Assembly (NCBI GenBank): GCA_910585065.1
Contig: CAJUCG010000079.1
Location: forward strand, 1-12,844
Source: an uncultured Lachnospiraceae bacterium
GTDB taxonomy: Bacteria; Bacillota; Clostridia; Lachnospirales; Lachnospiraceae
Length of the DNA stretch: 12,844 nucleotides
Direction: 5' to 3'
Shown here: piece by piece, positions 6,726 to 12,844 of the stretch
Layout of the letters: each line of letters starts with the position of its first letter
Numbering within the stretch: the stretch's first letter is position 1
Position numbers and translations under genes: made by a program
Notes under the pieces: model-generated
Databases searched by the model: none
What the model saw: the letters and a program-made list of their open reading frames with translations, nothing else
Told to the model about the DNA's origin: nothing

Positions 6726-9700
6726 ATGGGGATTTTAAGTCCAGAATGGGAGGGAAGAATCAAACATTGGATTCGGACACTGGAGGCGGATTTCTATGAA
6801 CCTTTGGGGGAAATCGAGTTTCAGGCATTTAAAACCAAGGAGCATTTAAGGTATGAGGAGCTTGACCAGGAAAAATTTGTGCCGGTATCCGGTGGATTTT
6901 CCTGGGGGGAAACTTGGGAATACTGCTGGTTTTTGGGGGATATTCTTCTGCCCCAAAAGGCAGAGGGAGAGCGAATTGTGCTTGACTTAAAGCCGGGCGG
7001 CGAATCCACACTTTTTGTCAACGGGCAGGAATTTGGTACATATCGGGCGGAGTGGGTTGCGAAGGCGCACCATTATCTGGTGGACAATACCATCGCCATA
7101 AATGCAAAATCAGGAAGCAGCTACCATATTGCAATGGAAACTTACGCGGGTCATGACTATCCGGGCAGTGGTTCCAACGCGACAGGTCCTGTGCTGCCGG
7201 ACAGTAATTCTTTTGGGGAACTAAAAGGAGCTAGAAGACAGCTTGGTGCCTCCACATTTGGAGTTTGGCGTGAGGAAGCCTACCAGCTTTATATGGACGT
7301 GATGATCCTGTGGAGCTTATTGCAGGATCTTGATCAGGAGAGTTTGCGCGCGGCGAAAATTGCTGATGCCTTAAAGCGGTTTACAAAGGAAGTAGAATTT
7401 GAGCAGGACGCGGGGGAAAGACTTTCGGACTACAAAAATGCAAGGGAGATACTTAAAGGGGCACTCCTGGCAAAAAATGGTTCCACCATGCCGCTGTTTT
7501 GGGCTGTGGGCAATGCGCATATTGATTTAGCCTGGCTTTGGCCGGTCGCGGAAACCAGACGCAAAACTGCGAGAACTTTTGCCGCGCAGCTCCGTCTTTT
7601 GGAGGAGTACCCGGATTACTGCTATATTCAGAGTCAGCCTGCCGCCTATGAGATCTGCCGCAGAGATTATCCGGAATTATTTGAAAAAATCAAGGCAGCG
7701 ATCCGTGAGGGAAGATGGATTGCGGATGGCGCGATGTGGGTGGAGCCGGACACCAACATCACGAGCGGCGAGTCCCTGATCCGCCAGATCCTCCATGGAA
7801 AACGCTATTTTAAGGAAATGTTTTCTATAGACAGCCATGTACTCTGGCTGCCGGATTCCTTTGGATATTCCGCTGCTCTCCCACAGATTTTAATGGGCTG
7901 CGATGTGCCATATATGGTAACACAGAAAATATTCTGGAGCTATAATGGCGGGGAGCGTTTTCCATACCATTATTTTTACTGGGAGGGGTTGGACGGCACA
8001 AAGATCACTTCCTTTTTGCCGACAAGCTACACCTACCAGACCGATCCGGGAGAAATTTGCCGTACATTTAAAAACCGCGCGCAAAAGGAAGATCTGGATG
8101 CCTTTCTCTTTCCGTTCGGCTATGGCGACGGGGGTGGTGGACCTGCCAGGGATCATATAGAATACGCGCTTCGCGAAAAAAATCTTGAGGGGTGCCCGCG
8201 CGTGAAAATGGGTGCGCCGGAAGAATTTTTCCGCTGGATGGAGAAAGAGGGCGGACCAAACCATACCTATGTCGGGGAATTGTATTTTTCCGCTCACCGG
8301 GGAACCTACACTTCACAGGCGGCAATCAAAAAATATAATCGCAGAAACGAAATTCTTCTGCATGAAATAGAATTTTTTGGAAGCTTATTATCCATGGCGG
8401 GAGGTTCCTATGATCTGGCGAGAGCGGACAGGCTTTGGAAAACTCTTCTGTTCCATCAATTCCACGATATCCTCCCGGGTTCCTCCATTGAGAGAGTATA
8501 TAAGGAGGCGGAGATTTGCCAGCAGGCATTGCAGGAGGAAGCTCTGCAAATAGCGCGCAGAGAGGCGGGGAGCCTGCTTGAAGGTAAAGAAGGAATCAGC
8601 ATTTTTAACTCGCTCTCCTTTGCGCGCAAAGCACTTGTTTTGCTGCCGGAGGAATATAAGGACGGCGCGAAAACTTTTGAGGGCGGGAGAGTGCCCGTTC
8701 AAAAACTAAAAAGTGGCGTTATGGCATTAGTATCCCTTCCGTCCTGCGGGGCGGTAAGCCTGCTCCCGACTGATCATTGCGATAAGAAAGAAGAAAACTT
8801 CTTCCCGGCGACCATTGTAAAAGAGGGGAAAAAGTACCGCATCGAAAACGGAAAAATTGCCGCCTGGATCGACGCGGAGGGACAGGTAATTTCCTTTATG
8901 ATAAAAGCTTCAGGAAGAGAAATTTCCGCGGGGGCAATGAATCAGCTTCGCCTCTACCGCGACCAGCCAAGGGCCTATGACGCTTGGGATATCGATTCCA
9001 ATTACCGCGAGGAAGCACCAAAATTTTCGAAAATTAAGGAGATCTCTATCTTGGATCAGGGACTCTTGGCGATTCTTGAGGTAAAGGGAAAAATTGGGAA
9101 ATCAGAGTACACCCAGAAGATTCTGTTGGGAGCGGAGCAGGAACGATTGGAATTTGATATGGAAATAGAGTGGAGGGAAATGCACCGCCTGTTGAAAGTT
9201 AGCTTTCCTGTGGATGTGCATACGGAAAATGCAAGGCACGAGATTCAGTTTGGCTATGTAAAACGTCCAACACACCGCTCAAGGCAGTATGATAAAGATC
9301 GCTTTGAGGTCTGCAACCATCGCTACACGGCACTGTGTGATGAGAGTCACGGTGCGGCATTGTTAAACAACTGCAAATATGGTATCAGTGCGAATAAAAA
9401 TGATATGGAACTGACACTTTTGCGCGCTTCGACTTCTCCGGCGCGCGCGGACAACGGGATACAGCACTTTGCCTACGCGCTGTATGTGTGGGAGGGGAGC
9501 TTCCTAGAGTCCGATGTGGTTCGCCAGGGGTATGAGTTCAATGTGGAGCCGTTTGTAATAGAGGGCAGTGCCCCTGCGTTTGAATCGGTGAGTATCCTGC
9601 CTAAAAATGTGATTTTGGAAACAATGAAACCTGCTGAAGATGGGAGCGGCGATGTGATTTTGCGGATCTATGAGGCAGCGGGAGCGGCAGTGGATGCAGA

Positions 9701-9863
9701 GATTAGGATAGAACTGCCAATTGGAAAAATTTGGGAGTGCAATATGTTGGAGGAAGAAAAGACACTGTTATGGGAGGGGGAAGAGGACTTTCCTTGTCTT
9801 CATTCTGTATTCCGCGCATTTGAAATTAAAACTTTGCGCCTACATAAGCGTGCAGAAAAATAA
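6726..9863 (+). CDS. Alpha-mannosidase, glycoside hydrolase family 38
   Basis: This 1045-residue enzyme should remove alpha-mannosyl residues from glycans. The GH38 pattern is complete. GNAHIDLAWLWP (262-273) holds zinc ligands His265 and Asp267. WLPDSFGYSAALPQI (374-388) holds the nucleophile Asp377. YGDGGGGPARDH (466-477) and FSAHRGTYTSQ (521-531) are typical. LLFHQFHDILPGSSI (574-588) holds His580 and Asp581, which complete the zinc site. An N-terminal beta-rich region (1-200) precedes the catalytic domain, followed by the helical middle domain and long C-terminal beta domains; the length is usual for the family. I chose ATG 6726, with AAGGGGGAG 5 nt upstream, over a longer in-frame start at 6660 that would overlap the promoter. 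There is no signal peptide, so it probably acts in the cytoplasm on imported oligosaccharides. The candidate operator suggests regulation by sugar. Confidence 0.95.
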   Translation: MGILSPEWEGRIKHWIRTLEADFYEPLGEIEFQAFKTKEHLRYEELDQEKFVPVSGGFSWGETWEYCWFLGDILLPQKAEGERIVLDLKPGGESTLFVNGQEFGTYRAEWVAKAHHYLVDNTIAINAKSGSSYHIAMETYAGHDYPGSGSNATGPVLPDSNSFGELKGARRQLGASTFGVWREEAYQLYMDVMILWSLLQDLDQESLRAAKIADALKRFTKEVEFEQDAGERLSDYKNAREILKGALLAKNGSTMPLFWAVGNAHIDLAWLWPVAETRRKTARTFAAQLRLLEEYPDYCYIQSQPAAYEICRRDYPELFEKIKAAIREGRWIADGAMWVEPDTNITSGESLIRQILHGKRYFKEMFSIDSHVLWLPDSFGYSAALPQILMGCDVPYMVTQKIFWSYNGGERFPYHYFYWEGLDGTKITSFLPTSYTYQTDPGEICRTFKNRAQKEDLDAFLFPFGYGDGGGGPARDHIEYALREKNLEGCPRVKMGAPEEFFRWMEKEGGPNHTYVGELYFSAHRGTYTSQAAIKKYNRRNEILLHEIEFFGSLLSMAGGSYDLARADRLWKTLLFHQFHDILPGSSIERVYKEAEICQQALQEEALQIARREAGSLLEGKEGISIFNSLSFARKALVLLPEEYKDGAKTFEGGRVPVQKLKSGVMALVSLPSCGAVSLLPTDHCDKKEENFFPATIVKEGKKYRIENGKIAAWIDAEGQVISFMIKASGREISAGAMNQLRLYRDQPRAYDAWDIDSNYREEAPKFSKIKEISILDQGLLAILEVKGKIGKSEYTQKILLGAEQERLEFDMEIEWREMHRLLKVSFPVDVHTENARHEIQFGYVKRPTHRSRQYDKDRFEVCNHRYTALCDESHGAALLNNCKYGISANKNDMELTLLRASTSPARADNGIQHFAYALYVWEGSFLESDVVRQGYEFNVEPFVIEGSAPAFESVSILPKNVILETMKPAEDGSGDVILRIYEAAGAAVDAEIRIELPIGKIWECNMLEEEKTLLWEGEEDFPCLHSVFRAFEIKTLRLHKRAEK

Positions 9864-9928
9864 ATTAAAATTTTGTGCCTGGGCAGATGCGCAGAGAAAA
9901 ATAGTTCTTAGAGTAAGATTTTACGCGC

Positions 9929-9958
9929 TAGGTAGGGGAAAAGTTTTTCCCCTACCTA
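9929..9958. terminator. Inverted repeat between convergent genes, possible bidirectional terminator
   Basis: TAGGTAGGGGAAAA (9929-9942) and its exact inverse complement (9945-9958) form a stem of up to 14 bp with a 2-nt gap; the central A-T pairs must open to make a loop. It lies 65 nt after the mannosidase stop and 12 nt after the end of the AraC remnant. A T-run is missing on both sides, so it is a weak or Rho-assisted terminator or an mRNA-protecting hairpin. Confidence 0.5.
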
Positions 9959-9969
9959 ATGTATGGTAT

Positions 9970-10284
9970 TTACTCCATCTCTGCCGTGGACTCCGGATTT
10001 TTTTGCGGGATATTTTTTCGGTACTCGGAGGGGGTGACTTTCCGAATCCGCTTGAAAACTTTGGAAAAGAGAAGCTGATCGGCGTAGCCGACGGAGCGGG
10101 AGACATCCCCGATAGTTAACATCTCATTTTCCAAAAGTTCGCAGGCCTTTAAAATACGAAATTCAATTAGATATTCCTGCAAAGTTTTTCCCATCGCCTC
10201 CTTAAAAATACAATTTAAATAACTGCGGTTTAATCCGACAAAATTCGCCAATGTATCAATAGAAAATTTTCTGGAATAATTCAT
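9970..10284 (-). CDS. AraC-family regulator, truncated to DNA-binding domain
   Basis: The 104 residues are an AraC/XylS C-terminal domain with two helix-turn-helix units: FSIDTLANFVGLNRSYLNCIFK (7-28) and LTIGDVSRSVGYADQLLFSKVFK (56-78). The usual end VTPSEYRK is present. The normal N-terminal sensor domain of about 150-200 residues is absent. The frame stays open upstream to a TAA at 10354-10356, and the extra residues (ARFLFKYQLFIEMNYSRK) match the helix that precedes this domain in relatives, so the Met at 10284 is internal. I see no ATG, GTG or TTG start or Shine-Dalgarno in that stretch. It is most likely a decayed gene. It is convergent with the mannosidase, and AraC proteins often control such genes, but a link is inference. 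Confidence 0.75.
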   Translation of the reverse strand: MNYSRKFSIDTLANFVGLNRSYLNCIFKEAMGKTLQEYLIEFRILKACELLENEMLTIGDVSRSVGYADQLLFSKVFKRIRKVTPSEYRKNIPQKNPESTAEME

Positions 10285-10317
10285 TTCGATAAAAAGCTGG
10301 TATTTAAAGAGGAATCG

Positions 10318-10326
10318 TGCTATAAT
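10318..10326 (+). promoter_or_regulatory. Possible extended -10 promoter for flavoredoxin operon
   Basis: TGCTATAAT (10318-10326) is a perfect extended -10, the same 9-mer as at 4901-4909, but no good -35 lies 15-19 nt upstream. It points rightwards and would start a 150-nt leader before the ATG at 10486. It lies in the decayed AraC sequence. A second weak candidate is TTGTCA (10394-10399) with TATGAG 16 nt later. Confidence 0.4.
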
Positions 10327-10431
10327 GACGCGCAGGCTTTTCGGTATTATTTTTTATTATGGGGAATTATCATTGTTTATTAAAGTGATGAATTTGTCAT
10401 TTTAGGTTAAAATATATGAGGGGAAAGCTGT

Positions 10432-10479
10432 ATGAAAATAAGGAGGAGGGCAGAAGTCCAGCTGTGGATGGCTGTCTGA
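10432..10479 (+). CDS. Short upstream ORF (leader peptide candidate)
   Basis: ATG at 10432 opens a 15-codon ORF (MKIRRRAEVQLWMAV) that ends in TGA at 10477-10479, 6 nt before the flavin reductase ATG in the same frame. GAGGGGA about 7 nt upstream is a reasonable ribosome binding site. Codons 4-6 are three consecutive AGG Arg codons, which also form a Shine-Dalgarno-like run (AAGGAGGAGG) that could pause ribosomes. The main gene has only a weak Shine-Dalgarno, so re-initiation from this ORF could matter. It could also be chance. Confidence 0.35.
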   Translation: MKIRRRAEVQLWMAV

Positions 10480-10485
10480 AAGAGA

Positions 10486-11055
10486 ATGGAAAAAGAATTG
10501 TGGAGGGCGGGAAATATGCTCTATCCCCTTCCCGTTGTGATGGTAAGCTGCGCGGAGGACGAAAAATATAATATTATTACTGTGGCATGGGTGGGAACAG
10601 TCTGTACAAACCCGCCGATGCTTTCTATTTCCGTGCGCCCGGAGCGGTTTTCCTACGGGATGATTGCGCGGACAAAGGAATTTGTAGTAAACTTAACAAC
10701 AAAAAAGCTCGCCCGTGCCTGTGACTATTGTGGTGTAAAATCCGGAAAAGATGTGGATAAATTTAAGGAGACGGGGCTAACTGCTATGCCTGCTGCTTAT
10801 GTCAAAGCACCACTGATTGCGCAGTCTCCGGTGAATATCGAGTGCCGGGTAAAGCAGATAGTGAAATTAGGTTCGCATGATATGTTTCTCAGCGAAGTGC
10901 TTGGTGTGCATATAAATAAAGAGTATTTGGAAAATAATGGAAAATTTGAATTGAGCCGTGCAGAGCCTGTAGTCTACTCACACGGGGAATATTACGGGTT
11001 GGGGGAACTGCTTGGAAGTTTTGGATATTCTGTAAAAAAGAAGGGAAAAAGGTAA
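10486..11055 (+). CDS. Flavin reductase-like / flavoredoxin family protein
   Basis: This 189-residue protein belongs to the FMN-binding flavoredoxin family, which uses FMN for electron transfer or flavin reduction in the cytoplasm of anaerobes. Family traits are the N-terminal NMLYPLPVVMVSC (10-22), the FMN-binding block NIITVAWVGTVCTNPPMLSISV (29-50), EFVVNLTTK (65-73) and GSHDMFLSEVLGVHI (129-143). The length is normal and no membrane helix is present. The N-terminus begins just where relatives begin, which supports the ATG at 10486 in spite of a weak ribosome binding site; an in-frame TGA at 10477 excludes a longer protein. The stop codon abuts the start of the next gene, so the two are cotranscribed and probably coupled. 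The electron partner is not known. Confidence 0.93.
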   Translation: MEKELWRAGNMLYPLPVVMVSCAEDEKYNIITVAWVGTVCTNPPMLSISVRPERFSYGMIARTKEFVVNLTTKKLARACDYCGVKSGKDVDKFKETGLTAMPAAYVKAPLIAQSPVNIECRVKQIVKLGSHDMFLSEVLGVHINKEYLENNGKFELSRAEPVVYSHGEYYGLGELLGSFGYSVKKKGKR

Positions 11056-11553
11056 ATGGACAATAATATTATATTGATTGGGATGCCGGGGGCGGGAAAA
11101 AGCACACTTGGCGTTGTGCTTGCAAAAATCTTTGGGATGCGTTTTTTAGACTCCGACCTTTTAATCCAGGAGAGGGAGGGGGCACTTTTATGCGATCTGA
11201 TTGAGCGGGAAGGGCTTGATGGTTTTCTTGCCATCGAGGGGGAAGTAAATGCCGGGATACAGACAAAAAACACAGTGATTGCGACGGGCGGCAGCGCGGT
11301 GTATTCTGCGCAGGCGATGGAACATTTAAAAGAGATAGGAACAGTGGTATATCTTAGACTTCCGCTAAGAGAGATCAGGGCGAGAGTCGGGGATGCAAAA
11401 CAGCGCGGAATTGCAATGAGACCGGATCAGAGTTTTGCCCAGCTTTATGAGGAACGCTGCCCTCTCTATGAGAAATATGCGGATATTGTGTTCGATGTGG
11501 AAGGAATTTCCATCGAAAATTTGGCAGAAATGATGAGAAATCAACTTATATAG
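11056..11553 (+). CDS. Shikimate kinase-like P-loop kinase
   Basis: A 165-residue small-kinase fold. Shikimate kinase phosphorylates shikimate with ATP in the aromatic amino acid pathway. Walker A is GMPGAGKST (9-17), the Asp pair LDSD (31-34) includes Asp34 that binds shikimate in the family, GGS at 78-80 takes the place of the usual GGG, and the lid-type RGIAMRP (117-123) and YEERCPLYEKYAD (131-143) are present. The shikimate-binding Arg expected in an FRxxE motif is replaced: the segment reads GFLAIE (56-61). This divergent form is known to me among clostridia, usually annotated shikimate kinase, but its substrate may differ. The ATG directly follows the flavoredoxin stop, with AAAAAGG as ribosome binding site. 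No other aro gene is in the window, so assignment as aroK is only moderate. Confidence 0.88.
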   Translation: MDNNIILIGMPGAGKSTLGVVLAKIFGMRFLDSDLLIQEREGALLCDLIEREGLDGFLAIEGEVNAGIQTKNTVIATGGSAVYSAQAMEHLKEIGTVVYLRLPLREIRARVGDAKQRGIAMRPDQSFAQLYEERCPLYEKYADIVFDVEGISIENLAEMMRNQLI

Positions 11554-11584
11554 ATGATTCTGCGATGAAACCCAAAGTTTCCTG

Positions 11585-11612
11585 TTTACAAATGGCGGCT
11601 TTGTGTTATAAT
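11585..11612 (+). promoter_or_regulatory. Promoter of murA
   Basis: TTTACA (11585-11590), a 16-nt spacer and TATAAT (11607-11612) preceded by TGT (extended -10). The start near 11619 leaves a leader of about 93 nt before the ATG at 11712. Together with the leader it fills the 158-nt gap after the kinase gene; no terminator for that gene is obvious. Confidence 0.75.
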
Positions 11613-11711
11613 GGAAGATACGGGGTGTTTTGATTTGAAGAAGGGTGCGTATTGGGAGCACTGAGGGAGGGAGAAGTCAGTGGGACTGCGATAGATTGGA
11701 GATAATTAAAT

Positions 11712-12844
11712 ATGGATCAATATATTATAAAGGGTGGAAAAGCACTTGCAGGAGAGATTTGGGTGAGTGGAGCAAAAAACGCTGCGCTGGGGATCTTGGC
11801 GGCAGCAGTGATGGCAGATGAGACTGTGACTGTGGAGAATCTTCCAGATATCCGGGATATTGATATCCTCTTGCAGGCAATATCTGGGATCGGAGCGGTG
11901 GTAGAGCGTGTTGACCGCCATTGTGTGCGGATTAACGGTGGGACGATCAACACGATTGTTGTAGCAAATGATTCTGTTCGAAAGATAAGGGGTTCCTACT
12001 ATTTATTGGGCGCACTGCTTGGCAAATACAAGAGTGCCCATGTTTTGCTTCCGGGAGGGTGTGATATTGGGAGCCGCCCGATTGACCAGCATATCAAGGG
12101 TTTTGAGGCACTCGGCGCAAATGTCCGCATTCAGCATGGTATGATTGAAGCGGAGGCAGTTGATTTAGTCGGAAATCATATTTATCTTGATATGGCAAGT
12201 GTCGGTGCCACAATTAATATTATGATGGCAGCAGTGATGGCGGAGGGGCAGACGATTATTGAAAATTCTGCGAAGGAACCACATGTGGTGGATGTGGCGA
12301 ATTTCCTGAACAGTATGGGGGCAAAGATAAAGGGTGCTGGTACTGATGTGATTCGTATTGTCGGCGTACCAAAACTCCATAGCAGTACATATTCTATTAT
12401 TCCGGATCAGATTGAGGCTGGCACTTTTATGATTGCTGCGGCGGCGACAAAGGGTGATGTAACTGTGCGCAATGTGATCCCGCGCCATATGGAGGCGTTG
12501 ACAGCGAAGCTTGTAGAGCTGGGAGCGGAAGTGGAAGAGTTTGACGATGCCATTCGTGTTGTGGCGACAAAACGTTTGGGAGCTACACAGATAAAGACTT
12601 TGCCATATCCGGGTTTCCCGACGGATATGCAGCCGCAGATGACCACTCTTTTGGCGATCTGTGCAGGTACGAGCATTATTACGGAGGGTATCTACGAGAA
12701 TCGATTTAAATATGTGGATGAACTGGCGCGTATGGGTACTAATATTAAAGTTGAGGGCAACAATGCGATCGTCAATGGTGTTGCTGAATTAACTGGGGCG
12801 AGTGTTGTCGCGCCGGATCTGCGCGCAGGTGCGGCACTGGTAAT
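11712..12844 (+). CDS. murA: UDP-N-acetylglucosamine 1-carboxyvinyltransferase (3' end outside window)
   Basis: MurA transfers enolpyruvate from PEP to UDP-GlcNAc, the first committed step of peptidoglycan synthesis, in the cytoplasm. The first 377 codons of about 420 are present and open to the last base. Key residues are SGAKNAAL with Lys22 and Asn23, the active-site loop PGGCDIGSRP with Cys117 (the fosfomycin target, equal to Cys115 of E. coli), KEPHVVDVANFL (188-199), and GFPTDMQPQ with Asp305 (general base). The retained Cys predicts fosfomycin sensitivity rather than intrinsic resistance. The ATG at 11712 follows GGAGA (11698-11702) with 9 nt spacing. Upstream is the shikimate-kinase-like gene, but murA has its own strong promoter. 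Many Firmicutes have two MurA copies; which one this is cannot be told here. Confidence 0.97.
   Translation, partial: MDQYIIKGGKALAGEIWVSGAKNAALGILAAAVMADETVTVENLPDIRDIDILLQAISGIGAVVERVDRHCVRINGGTINTIVVANDSVRKIRGSYYLLGALLGKYKSAHVLLPGGCDIGSRPIDQHIKGFEALGANVRIQHGMIEAEAVDLVGNHIYLDMASVGATINIMMAAVMAEGQTIIENSAKEPHVVDVANFLNSMGAKIKGAGTDVIRIVGVPKLHSSTYSIIPDQIEAGTFMIAAAATKGDVTVRNVIPRHMEALTAKLVELGAEVEEFDDAIRVVATKRLGATQIKTLPYPGFPTDMQPQMTTLLAICAGTSIITEGIYENRFKYVDELARMGTNIKVEGNNAIVNGVAELTGASVVAPDLRAGAALV

Noticed and set aside
7890..8325. Antisense ORFs of 85 and 135 codons opposite the mannosidase
   Set aside because: They lie within the highly conserved GH38 catalytic region, so the + strand frame explains the sequence.
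11567..11581. GAAAC/GTTTC hairpin after the kinase gene
   Set aside because: Only 5 bp, with no T-run; too weak to call a terminator.
11634..11663. Tiny TTG-started leader ORF (MKKGAYWEH) before murA
   Set aside because: No convincing ribosome binding site, very short, and nothing else suggests attenuation.
1..12844. CRISPR arrays, tRNA/rRNA genes, insertion sequences, phage or toxin-antitoxin genes
   Set aside because: None found by reading: no spaced direct repeats, no cloverleaf or rRNA sequence, and no transposase, integrase or related proteins.

Overview
The window looks like the chromosome of a low-to-mid-GC clostridial Firmicute, probably a Lachnospiraceae-type gut bacterium. The reasons are the AGGAGG/GGGGGAG-type ribosome binding sites, promoters of the TTTACA-TATAAT and extended TGnTATAAT type, stop codons that are nearly all TAA, and the protein families present. 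These include a clostridial MurA, a shikimate-kinase-like P-loop protein, a flavoredoxin, a GH38 mannosidase, AraC and SGNH proteins. The genus cannot be fixed from the sequence alone.

Region 1 (1-4295, + strand) is a compact three-gene cluster. It holds the 3' part of an unrecognised helical protein, an ABC ATPase with no permease in view, and a TPR / coiled-coil / AAA-like protein whose P-loop is intact but whose other AAA motifs look degenerate. It closes with a strong 15-bp hairpin-plus-T-run terminator. Region 2 (4326-4968) holds a small Ig-like (SbsA/Big_5-like) protein on the - strand. Its promoter sits inside a perfect 11-bp palindrome, and a hairpin lies in its leader. A divergent + strand promoter follows.

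Region 3 (4969-9960, + strand) starts with an unusual fusion of an alpha/beta hydrolase to an SGNH hydrolase, broken by one in-frame TGA. Next is a complete GH38 alpha-mannosidase with its own promoter and a possible operator. Region 4 (9970-10356, - strand) is the C-terminal DNA-binding part of an AraC regulator that has no sensor domain and no credible start, so it is probably a remnant.

Region 5 (10432-11553, + strand) is a short upstream ORF, a flavoredoxin-type flavin reductase and a shikimate-kinase-like gene in a tight operon. Region 6 (11585 to the end) is a clear promoter and the first 377 codons of murA (peptidoglycan synthesis), cut off by the window edge.

No tRNA, rRNA, CRISPR array, insertion sequence or phage gene was seen. 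The best candidates for new biology are the region 1 trio with its pseudo-AAA protein, the interrupted hydrolase fusion, and the palindromic promoter with structured leader ahead of the Ig-like gene.
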